This document shows positions 22,990 through 31,810 of a stretch of DNA of 64,000 nt, one piece after another (position 1 is the stretch's first letter; each line of letters starts with the position of its first letter). This DNA is from Zhengitettix transpicula (lineage: Eukaryota; Arthropoda; Insecta; Orthoptera; Tetrigidae): positions 10,558,001 to 10,622,000 of the forward strand of contig CM073596.1 in NCBI GenBank assembly GCA_037074705.1. The letters run 5' to 3'. The notes under the pieces are model-generated. The model was not told the origin of the DNA. It did no database searches and saw only the letters and a list, made by a program, of their open reading frames with translations. A program made the translations under genes and the position numbers.

Positions 22990-23440
22990 GCATTTTTTGT
23001 TAAAAAAAACAAAGGGTGTCTTAGTAATACGGATTTTGATAATGTTGTTTATGATATTAGTTTCAATAATAATCATATTTGTTATATCGGTCAGACTGAA
23101 CGATCTTTTTAACTATAATAAAGGAACATAAAACTTTTTAAAATTTTTTCTACCTCATATACATTCTCCTATTGCAAAACATTGTTTGGATATTAATCAT
23201 TCTCTCAATTTTGATAATACTAGTATTTAGATAAGAATAACTAACCATTACAGAAATTGTTCCATAATAAGTCCAACAAATTCTCTTTAAATGTAAAACA
23301 AAACTTATTTATGGTTTATTAATTCATCTTTGTTAATTTATATCTTGTATCCATATTCTTTGTAATGCGTCGCATCCTTTCAGTCTGGCTCTAGTATTCA
23401 CAAAGATCACAACAGTTGATCGAAACGTCTACTCACTTTT
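22990..23440 (+). pseudogene. Penelope-like element fragment: GIY-YIG endonuclease remnant plus hammerhead-like 3' motif
   Basis: The plus strand from 23041 reads NVVYDISFNNNHICYIGQTE, then RSF and a stop. VVY and CYIGQT occupy the positions of the GIY and YIG motifs of the nuclease that terminates Penelope-like retroelement proteins. After further stops, HSPIAKHCLDINHSLNFDNT (about 23165-23225) matches the conserved histidine-rich tail of that domain. Several in-frame stops make this a pseudogene, and no RT domain is recognisable upstream. About 180 bp further, at 23405-23429, a perfect GATCA/TGATC hairpin is followed by GAAACGTC, as in the hammerhead-like motifs known from this class. A perfect retroposon copy begins 236 bp further on, so the element is cut off there. 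Confidence 0.65.
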
Positions 23441-23661
23441 AAATTTTTACGTTCAAAATTAACTTCCGTTTGTATCTGTTATACTGGCCGTTAATTTCTT
23501 GTGTTATTGTCTTACAGACGTTAATTACGTTCTTTTAAATACAAGATATAGTTTAATGTCAAAGTTTATTTGAAGTTATTTTTAAAGTATTGAAAAAAAT
23601 CTCTGTCTGTTATATAGTTAGCAGCTCTCATAGGATATGTGTAGTGAACATAATTATATCC

Positions 23662-23675
23662 ATGAAAACTGACAA
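23662..23675. repeat. Target-site duplication, left copy
   Basis: ATGAAAACTGACAA here is identical to 28302-28315 and brackets the Jockey-like element. Confidence 0.93.
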
Positions 23676-23953
23676 ATGTGCCCAGCACCCGTACTGAACG
23701 GACGTGTCTTCGCAGCTACCGTTTGTTTACGGAACATAGTGTTCGAGCATTCGGCGGACCTCTGAATCAAGTGCGCCGGGCCACCGTGGCCACAAAAATC
23801 CACAGACTAGATTAATTTATCAATTATCAATTATCCAGCAGTATTAAAGTGCAACGAGTGTAAAATCAGTGTTCAAGTGCTTTCGCGTACTATTGCGAAT
23901 TCAGTGTTTTAACATCGGTGTCCAGTACGCGTAAGATAACAGCTTAGCGCCAG

Positions 23954-25486
23954 ATGGAGGATTCCCTCCCGGCGGCGCTCTCTCAACAAGTAACCCCTCA
24001 TTCAACAATCAAGATAATCAAGAAAAGCCAACTCGCCAAGAAACCTTCGGAAGACAATACTAAAATGCAGAGCCTACCGCCAACAAAACGGAGCCTCCCG
24101 CAGCAGCTAAGTCAAAACGAACTATATTCCTCTGTTTCGCCCCTCCAACACAATCCAACTTATGCACCATTGCTAAATATACCTCATACCATGTCTCAAT
24201 TCACACCAACCGCTAGTAATATCACTTCAGATTACTTCCAACCCGCACGAAATTGCCAAAATAGTGACACTGTTAGCATCGAAAATATGAGCACAGATCC
24301 AGAAACTGAATCTGAAATCGAAGCTGACAATGACAAACATCCCTGGCAATATATGAATAAAAAGCGAAAAACTACAAGTATATCAAAGTTAAGTGACGAC
24401 ATGACTGTACTTAATACAACCAACAGATTTAAGATACTTGCAGAAATTGAAACCACCGCCCAAACTACAAATAATCCCACCAAAAATAACTTATTACATT
24501 CAGAACAGAGACCTCCGCCTGTATTTATCTATGGTGTAACTGATTTCAAAGCAATGACCGAAGAATTAAACGTAGCAATCGGGAATGAAAGATTCTACTC
24601 TAGATCATTAGCCAACAACACAGTAAAAATAAACATAAAAACCATAGAAGCCTACAGGAAACTGATAAACCACTTGCGTAAAGAAAATATTGTCCACCAC
24701 ACTTATCAGATCAAGCAAGAAAGAGCCTACCGGATTGTTATTCGTGATCTTCATCACTCAATACCTCCTGAAGACATTAAGGCCGAACTAAGTAGACTTG
24801 GACACCCCGTTAGAAACCTGATTAACATTCGACATAGAATAACCAAGGAACCCCTGCCAATGTTTTTTATAGACCTCGAACCTCAAGCTAACAACAGAGA
24901 AATATATAAATTAGAATTCATTCTAAACACCAAAATTCGAATTGAAGCACCCCGAATTAAGAACAACATTATTCAGTGTATTCGTTGCCAGGCATATGGC
25001 CACTCGAAGACCTACTGCACAAAGCCCTATCAATGCGTCAAATGTGGAGGACCCCACGACAGCAAAACATGCAAAAAGTCAAAAAATACTCCCGCTACAT
25101 GCGCCTTGTGTAGTGGTAATCATCCCGCGAACTATAAAGGCTGCACAATATACAGAGACTTAAAAAATAGGAATACACCAATAGCATCAAATAAAAAATC
25201 ATATATCCATAATACCAACCCAGTGACAGACAAACCAATCACCCAACAACCCTGCTATAATCCCCCCCAAACCACTCCTAGCTATTCTCAAGTTGTAGCT
25301 GGTCGAACTAACAATGACATCACAATCAACCAAGTAGCACAACGAGGCATCGAACAAAATCATACGCAAGACCTAACCTTACACAATTTCCTAGAAGAAT
25401 TTAAAGGTATGTTTTCCCAACTTATGCAACAAAATAGCATGATAATTAACATGCTATCCACGGTCCTCAATAAACTCATACATTAA
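23954..25486 (+). CDS. Jockey-like ORF1 (gag-like RNA-binding protein)
   Basis: A 510-residue protein. The N-terminal half is polar, S/T/N/Q-rich and probably disordered, with an acidic patch (ETESEIEADND, about residues 116-126). Residues of about 180-330 resemble the conserved domain found before the knuckles in Jockey-type gag proteins (VYGVTDF- and YRIVIRDLH-like strings, then a PMFFIDLEP block). Three zinc knuckles follow: CIRCQAYGHSKTYC from residue 342 (CX2CX4HX4C), CVKCGGPHDSKTC from 361 (CX2CX3HX4C) and CALCSGNHPANYKGC from 383 (CX2CX3HX6C). This triple pattern is characteristic of Jockey-group gag proteins, which bind element RNA to form RNPs. The C-terminus carries a hydrophobic FLEEFKGMFSQLMQQ segment that may multimerise. 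The start is the first ATG of the open frame. The stop overlaps the ORF2 start. Confidence 0.92.
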   Translation: MEDSLPAALSQQVTPHSTIKIIKKSQLAKKPSEDNTKMQSLPPTKRSLPQQLSQNELYSSVSPLQHNPTYAPLLNIPHTMSQFTPTASNITSDYFQPARNCQNSDTVSIENMSTDPETESEIEADNDKHPWQYMNKKRKTTSISKLSDDMTVLNTTNRFKILAEIETTAQTTNNPTKNNLLHSEQRPPPVFIYGVTDFKAMTEELNVAIGNERFYSRSLANNTVKINIKTIEAYRKLINHLRKENIVHHTYQIKQERAYRIVIRDLHHSIPPEDIKAELSRLGHPVRNLINIRHRITKEPLPMFFIDLEPQANNREIYKLEFILNTKIRIEAPRIKNNIIQCIRCQAYGHSKTYCTKPYQCVKCGGPHDSKTCKKSKNTPATCALCSGNHPANYKGCTIYRDLKNRNTPIASNKKSYIHNTNPVTDKPITQQPCYNPPQTTPSYSQVVAGRTNNDITINQVAQRGIEQNHTQDLTLHNFLEEFKGMFSQLMQQNSMIINMLSTVLNKLIH

Positions 25487-25488
25487 TG
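25484..25488 (+). promoter_or_regulatory. TAATG stop-start overlap between ORF1 and ORF2
   Basis: The ORF1 stop TAA (25484-25486) shares its last A with the ORF2 start ATG (25486-25488). This arrangement suits termination-reinitiation as the way ORF2 is translated, as described for some other insect non-LTR elements. It is inferred here from sequence only. Confidence 0.75.
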
Positions 25489-28152
25489 GCTAAAACCATA
25501 CGTATCAGCTTATGGAACGCAAATGGAATCCTTACCAAAATATATGAAACTGAATTGTTCCTAAAATTAAATAACATTGATATATTACTGGTATCAGAAA
25601 CGCACTTTACGGACAGATCATACCTTAGAATACCACACTATACGTGTTATCATACCGAACACCCAGATGGAACAGCCCATGGAGGCACGGCTATATTAAT
25701 TAAAAGTTCAATTGTCCACCAAGAATTGCATCACTATGCTGAACCGTTTCTTCAAGCAACTGTAATCCAAATTGAGAAACTACCAAATCCAATAACAATA
25801 TCTTCTGTGTACTGCCCACCTCGGCACAGACTTAGCAAGGACATCCTTCGACCATTCTTCCAATCACTCGGTAATACTTTCATATGTGGTGGAGACTTCA
25901 ATTGCAAGCATACCTACTGGGGATCTCGACTCATCTCGACAAGGGGTAGTGCATTATACAACTTGATACGTGAACAAGACTACGGATACCTCTCTACTGG
26001 CGAGCCCACATATTGGCCCACAGATTTGGCGAAAATACCAGACTTACTAGACTTTTTTGTGACTAAAGGAATGTCCTCCAATTATTTTGACATCGTCAAC
26101 AACTATGATCTGTCATCCGATCATACAGCAGTTACAGCTACAATTAGTACAACAATAATCAAAAAGTCACCTAGACCGTCGCTATATAACCAAAAAACAG
26201 ACTGGGATACATTTAGGACAGTGGTTGAAGAAAATCTACAGTATAATATTAGCCTACGTAGCTTTCATGAGTTGGAAGAAGCTGTCGCTCACTTCACTGA
26301 TACTGTTCAAAACGCAGCATGGAATGCTACACCTGAGATCACCAAACAAGTACGGGATGATATAAATATCCCCAACGAAATTCTGACTCTAGTACGACAA
26401 AAACGCAGAGCAAGAGCAAAATGGCATCGATCCCGAAACCCATTAGACAAAACAATATTTAATAGATTAGCAAAAATTATTAAGAATAAATTAAAAACGC
26501 TAAAACAAGAAACTTTTAACCACTATTTAACAACACTCTCACGCACGGACCACAGTATCTGGAAGATAGCAAAAACAAACAAGAGACCACAAACAACAAA
26601 TCCTCCGTTAAGAAAAACAAATAATGAGTGGGCCAGAACTGACCAAGAAAAGGCAGAGCTGTTTGCTCAACATTTCGCCAAAGTTTTCACACCACACTCC
26701 GTCGAACTAAACGAGGAAGTAAAGCGCCTGCTAGATGCACCTCTGCAGCTGTCACTACCTATTAAAAACTTTTCCACTGTAGAGATAGACACTGAAATTC
26801 AACATCTTAATCAAAAGAAAGCGCCAGGTTACGATCTAATAACAGGAAAGGTCCTCGCCGAGTTACCGAAAACAGCAATAATATTCCTAAGAAATCTATT
26901 CAACTCCATCTTACGTTTTAAATACTGGCCTGCACCACTTAAATTTGCGCAGGTAATACTAATACTAAAACCTGGTAAACCCGCCGAAGAAGTCTCATCA
27001 TATCGCCCAATCAGTTTATTGTCACAAATTTCTAAATTATTGGAGAAACTTTTACTAAAAAGATTAAAGGAAACTGATTCACTAGAGAACTGGATCCCGA
27101 ATCACCAATTTGGATTCAGAAAGTTCCATTCCACAATTCAACAATGCCATCGAGTAGTAAACATAATCTCAACGACGTTTGAAAACAAAGCGTATTGCCC
27201 AGCAGTCTTTATAGATATACAGCAGGCTTTTGACAAGGTGTGGCACGATGGGCTCCTACTCAAGATAAAGTCTTCTCTGACAAGCGAAGTTTATCTTCTT
27301 ATGAAGTCATACTTGTCCGACAGATTCTTCCAAATTAAATATGGTCAATGCTATTCCATAATCCACCCGATTGCTTCCGGTGTACCCCAGGGAAGTGTGC
27401 TGGGACCTATACTTTATCAATTATATACAGCCGACATCCCCACAACAGCTGACACATATATAGGCACATTTGCTGACGACACCGTCCTCCTATCTCAACA
27501 TACCGACCCACACATGGCCTCCTCAAACCTTCAAACCCATCTATCCCTTCTCCAAGTATGGCTCAATAAATGGCGGATCAAAGTTAATGAAACAAAAAGT
27601 ACTCAAGTTAACTTTACATTAAATCGATCAGAATGTCCATCAGTGTCCCTAAACAATATAGAAATTCCAAAATCAAACGAAGTTCGCTATCTGGGTCTAC
27701 ATTTGGACAAAAAACTAACGTGGAAAAAACATATATTAAAAAAAAGGAAGGAATCCGACCTGCGACTGAGAAAAATGTACTGGGCACTGGGGAGAAAATC
27801 GTGTTTATCGCTTGAAAACAAAATCTTACTTTACAAAGCTATAATAAAACCAATTTGGACATATGGCATTGAGCTATGGGGCTGCTCTTGCAAATCCAAC
27901 GTCAACATCATCCAACGATTTCAATCGAAAACACTCAGAATGCTTGTAAATGCACCTTGGTACGTCAGCAATCGAACATTACATACGGACCTCGGAATGC
28001 CAACCGTTCAAGAAGAATGCACCAACCGGAGTGCCAGCCACTTCCTGCGTCTCCGGCTTCACTCAAACGAACTAGCGTCCGCCCTGCAACATGACCCTCC
28101 CTACAGAAGACTTCAGAACAAGAAATGGCCGAATGACCTGAAAGCAGTATAA
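25486..28152 (+). CDS. Jockey-like ORF2: APE endonuclease and reverse transcriptase
   Basis: An intact 888-residue polyprotein for target-primed reverse transcription. The APE-type endonuclease fills about residues 1-220: SLWNANGI near the N-terminus, LLVSETHF (catalytic E), GGDFNCKHTYWGS (about 135-147) and SSDHTAV (about 210) with the catalytic D and H. The reverse transcriptase spans about 440-740: KKAPGYDLITG, SSYRPISLLSQISKLLEKLL, NHQFGFRKFHSTIQQ, FIDIQQAFDKVW (first catalytic D near 577), GVPQGSVLGPILYQLYTADI, FADD (662-665), then the thumb-region VRYLGLHLDKKLTWKKHI. The C-terminal part has the conserved tail ending near WPNDLKAV, and no RNase H motif was seen. All catalytic residues I can identify are present and there is no internal stop. 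It starts within the ORF1 stop codon. Confidence 0.95.
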   Translation: MAKTIRISLWNANGILTKIYETELFLKLNNIDILLVSETHFTDRSYLRIPHYTCYHTEHPDGTAHGGTAILIKSSIVHQELHHYAEPFLQATVIQIEKLPNPITISSVYCPPRHRLSKDILRPFFQSLGNTFICGGDFNCKHTYWGSRLISTRGSALYNLIREQDYGYLSTGEPTYWPTDLAKIPDLLDFFVTKGMSSNYFDIVNNYDLSSDHTAVTATISTTIIKKSPRPSLYNQKTDWDTFRTVVEENLQYNISLRSFHELEEAVAHFTDTVQNAAWNATPEITKQVRDDINIPNEILTLVRQKRRARAKWHRSRNPLDKTIFNRLAKIIKNKLKTLKQETFNHYLTTLSRTDHSIWKIAKTNKRPQTTNPPLRKTNNEWARTDQEKAELFAQHFAKVFTPHSVELNEEVKRLLDAPLQLSLPIKNFSTVEIDTEIQHLNQKKAPGYDLITGKVLAELPKTAIIFLRNLFNSILRFKYWPAPLKFAQVILILKPGKPAEEVSSYRPISLLSQISKLLEKLLLKRLKETDSLENWIPNHQFGFRKFHSTIQQCHRVVNIISTTFENKAYCPAVFIDIQQAFDKVWHDGLLLKIKSSLTSEVYLLMKSYLSDRFFQIKYGQCYSIIHPIASGVPQGSVLGPILYQLYTADIPTTADTYIGTFADDTVLLSQHTDPHMASSNLQTHLSLLQVWLNKWRIKVNETKSTQVNFTLNRSECPSVSLNNIEIPKSNEVRYLGLHLDKKLTWKKHILKKRKESDLRLRKMYWALGRKSCLSLENKILLYKAIIKPIWTYGIELWGCSCKSNVNIIQRFQSKTLRMLVNAPWYVSNRTLHTDLGMPTVQEECTNRSASHFLRLRLHSNELASALQHDPPYRRLQNKKWPNDLKAV

Positions 28153-28267
28153 GTTCACAATCCGGATAACGTCATTGGATGGGTATCCGCTCACGTTATT
28201 GTATTATTGTGTCATCACATTAACTCATGGAACATGTACTATATAGTTCCGATTGTTAATTTTCTAA

Positions 28268-28301
<34 letters not shown>

Positions 28302-28304
<3 letters not shown>

Positions 28305-28315
28305 AAAACTGACAA
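28302..28315. repeat. Target-site duplication, right copy
   Basis: ATGAAAACTGACAA directly follows the poly(A) tail and is identical to 23662-23675. Confidence 0.93.
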
Positions 28316-28543
28316 TCTCTGACATGACGGACTAGAATTTTTAACTCACAAAAATAACACCTCAGTAGTTTTTCTACAATCATACATAGACAATAATTTT
28401 AGCAAATGTCTTAAAAAACTGTATTCTCCTTACGTGTTTGGAATTCAATATTTATTTTCTACCAACCTGAGTAAATTAGTTTGTATTATTTACAATAAAG
28501 TCAATGTAATTATTACAATATTTGTTCCGTATTTACATTCTTA

Positions 28544-29190
28544 GGCTCGTTACACAAACGACGATTTTTATTCAGGCGATAAAATTATCGTATCTACTCA
28601 AATATAACGGGGACCTTACAAACACAGCGATTATTATCTCGGCGATAAATTTTCCATCGTACGATTCTCAGTTGACAGTGCTGTGAACAGTGTAGTTCGA
28701 AATGAGCAGAAAGCATTTCGTCGGCGATTGTAAATGAAAAGAAAAATCGACTAATTCGGGTTCATTCAATTAATGAAATAAGAGAGGAGGTTGGAGCTTT
28801 CTACGCGCTGTTTGAAGAGTTGAGGAAGGAAGACGCGAAACATGTCCAGGGTTTTATCCCATAACACTGGTCTTTCTTGAATTAATAAAATCAGTATTTC
28901 GTTATCTATGATGTTACCCAAATTATTCATATTCGAAATATGCAAAATAAAGGATACAAAATATAGGATGGCAAAAAACTTTTCCATAAGAAAATTCAAA
29001 TCACGAATGAAAATAACTTCAGCGGTAGGAAAACCGACCCTGTGTGCAAACATGCATTGTGTTAAGTAGGCCACTAGGCGCCAGTGGCGATAAATTTATC
29101 GCTTAACCTTCGAGGCACAGAGGGAAAGCTCAAGCTGTCGCCAACGACAATTTTATCGTCGAGATTATTTACCGCCCTATGTACAAGCTC
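28544..29190 (+). mobile_element. Internally deleted Harbinger/PIF element
   Basis: Two opposed remnants suggest the usual two-gene layout of this superfamily. On the plus strand from 28756, IRVHSINEIREEVGAFYALF followed by EELRKEDA matches the N-terminal signature of Harbinger transposases (W/RVHPIN, then G-hydrophobic, then ELR). On the minus strand (about 28790-28910), ILLIQERPVLWDK is a MADF-type signature, a DNA-binding domain found in the partner protein. The catalytic core is missing. The ends GGCTCGTTACACAAACGACG (left) and GAGCTTGTACATAGGGCGG (right, reverse complement) are imperfect TIRs with further ACGACGAT/CGATAAAATTATCG-type palindromes inside. Flanking trinucleotides are TTA and TCA. 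Confidence 0.6.
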
Positions 29191-29193
29191 TCA

Positions 29194-31480
29194 TTCACTC
29201 CAATGAATTACTGTGGTTTGGAGAAAGCGATAAATTATAGCCGAAATAAAAACTCACGTGCGTGTAACTGACGTCTTTTGTTTCTATATATACACTAGTA
29301 TCAAAATTACTATTACAATTGAAATTTACTCCTAAATCAGTATCGGTCTGGTCACAAAGAGTGTGCGTGGAATCAGTCATATGGGAAACAAATTTTGTTT
29401 TTAAAACGTCTTTTTGTTTTCTAAGTAGTCTAATGTGCCAAGTAGTCTCGGTTATCTGTTTTTCTCCCAACTAATTAAAGCCGGGGGGAGGGGGGCGGTC
29501 TGACTATACACTCCAGCTATACACCACTCCTTTTTTTTTCTCTTCACGTTTCCCCTTGCTGTCACCAAGTGTGCATATCCTCTCGATCTTATCGCCCTAC
29601 TGCGAGGTGATGAAACGAGGGGGAAAAACACCACCTCATTTCTCTTTGCCCATTTCATAATCATCAACACATCAACATCTTCATCACGGGCCTTATCGCT
29701 CATATCTCCTCAGTGTTCTTGCAGGCAGATCTCGATCTTTACTCGCTCGTTGCATCCCCCTTCGGCAGGGCTAGAAGAAAGAAAGTGAAACGTTGGGTGC
29801 TCGAAAGACGAAAGCAAGTGCGAGACAGAGACACACTTTTTTTTACCCTCTTTGCTAATCACCGGAAGCAATTTCACTCCCGAGTAAAAAGGCTTAGTTC
29901 CGTCTTGTCACACGCTCGCTTTTTGTTCTATGAACGGAGTCCCTCAAGTGTCCCAGGGGGCGGGGGGGGGGGAGGCGGTTCAGGTTTCCTATTCCCACCG
30001 CTTACAAGGGAAAAGAAAACGGTGGTTGAAGAATATGGTGATTGAGTGAGATAAAAGACGACTAAAGGGATGTAATTCCTCGCTCCCCTTCCACGTCGCT
30101 ATTCCACTATCCTCCCTTTTTGCGTAATTATATTTCTTTTCCTTGCCGGGGCCGTGGTTATTAAGTTAACTTACTGAGGGATGAGGGTTTTAGAGTTCGT
30201 TCGTCTGCCTTTTTATTTCTTCAACCCCACCATCTTCAACCCTCCTTCCCTTCTGGTAATTGCACATATACATTTTAGCTACTGTGGGTGAGTGAAATTT
30301 TATTTTATTTTCAAAAATGTGAGAGATAAACGGGAAGAGAAACGAGCAGTTCACTGGATAGAAACGTTATAATTTTTTTAAAAAAAAATGGGAAGGGAGA
30401 GAGAGGGTGAAACAGAAAGAAGACGGAGCAAGTGAAATGGAGACAGAAAAGAAATTAAAAACAACAATTATATTAACCAGACTTCTTTTTAAATAAAATT
30501 AGAAAAGAAAACACACCAGCTAAAAATAAATAAAAATGAAAACAACGCGTAATCGCTAATTAGTGATGTTTTACAATAAATTTTTCTAATATGCTGCTTG
30601 TTTTTTTCCATTACGAAAATTAAAAATATTCACGTTTAAGGGGAAGTTATATTTTCCACTCATTCGTTAAAACGTCACTTCTTTAAATTTACGTGTAAAG
30701 AGGAAAAAATGTATTTATTACCGATATTTATCTGACTATGATAATACAATCAATAAATATAACGGCCAAACAGTCATAAAAAGTTAATTTACAAAGCTAT
30801 AAATAAAGTAGAACACTTACCACTACGTTTCGACCCCTGTTTTGGAACTTTGTCATGTGAACAATAAAAATAATAATATACATACATTTTTACGGTTAAT
30901 ATTAATATTTAATATTAAATTTAATTATTTAATTATTAATTGGAGCTTTCGATATTAAATTTCTATTCACCTATACGATCAAAAGAAAATAATGGAGAAT
31001 AATAATCTTATATTATACTATATAATATAATTTTTTTAAAAAATATTTGTAATGGTTAACCTGTTTAAAATTAACAAATTCTAAGGACGATCACGTTAGT
31101 CAAATAAATACTACGGAGGGTGTTTCAAATAGCTTCAACAGCAGACATTTTCAATGAACTTGCTTGAAAATTTTGCGTTAATTTAAAATTAAATATTATA
31201 ATATACAGTAAAATAGTGGCCGGTAAATATTATTTTTATGTTTAACCGATTCGTATGCAGACATTTTTGGTATATAAGGCATGAATAATCTCAATAATAA
31301 TGTTATCTTACCGTTGTCAGGAAATTTCAAATCCAGAAAAATACTTGGACGTTTCAAATCTACTCTTGGTGTCGTAAGAACATGATAAATATTCCCGGTA
31401 CCCTAAAAGAGTCTAAAATAATCCTGCTACTGTGGTTCCAAAAATACTCCTCGTAACTTAGATGTTTTTAAAAGGCCACC
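29194..31480. other. Non-coding stretch with a GC-rich patch
   Basis: A GC-richer segment at about 29470-30060 holds overlapping open frames on both strands and a poly-G run near 29958-29970, but no domain. At about 30825-30862 the minus strand has CATGACAAAGTTCC, then GGGGTCGAAACGTAG, a poor hammerhead-like segment. The rest is AT-rich and empty. Confidence 0.45.
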
Positions 31481-31810
31481 CTCACCTCTATAGATGATAG
31501 CCCTGGGTGTTTTACCGATGCAGTGTTTGTTTCGTATCGTAAGCGACATTAGTAAAATAAATTGGTAGATATTCGCTGCACGTATTTATGATTGTATGCA
31601 GAACATTGTTTTCCCCTTCGGCTCCCCGCTCCTAGAGATAATTTTAATGTCATAATTAAACTCAGAGACTTCCATAACCCGGGATTCGTCACCATTCTCG
31701 CTTGTTTTCCCGTTATTTTTTATGTAACGCACCGCCAAGGGTTCTCCAGTTGCATGCTGACAGGGGTTTAAATTGTACATAAACAATATCGGGAGAAACG
31801 CTATAAATCT
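31481..31810 (-). mobile_element. Internal fragment of the long Helitron-like family
   Basis: Contains GTCATAATTAAACTCAGAGA, CTTCCATAACCCGGGATTCG and TTTTTTATGTAACGC, then GCATGCTGACAGGGGTTTAAA. This has the order and orientation of the minus-strand internal segment of the 42.45 and 55.47 kb elements. Neither terminus is present. Confidence 0.55.

Larger units (their letters stand above)
23676..28301 (+). mobile_element. Full-length Jockey-like non-LTR retrotransposon
   Basis: The element is about 4.6 kb. It is framed by a perfect 14 bp target-site duplication and ends in AATAAATT plus an A-run of about 28 bases (28274-28302). It has a 5' UTR of about 278 bp, a gag-like ORF1, an endonuclease/RT ORF2 overlapping it by one base, and a 3' UTR of about 120 bp. 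Both ORFs are intact and the tail and duplications are undamaged, which points to recent insertion. No other copy lies in this window. Jockey-clade placement rests on the three CCHC knuckles, the APE-type endonuclease, the RT motifs, the lack of a visible RNase H domain and the poly(A) tail. Confidence 0.93.

Noticed and set aside
22720..23076. 118-codon minus-strand frame as a membrane protein
   Set aside because: The hydrophobic I/L/F/N/K composition is what the antisense of AT-rich decayed Penelope sequence gives.
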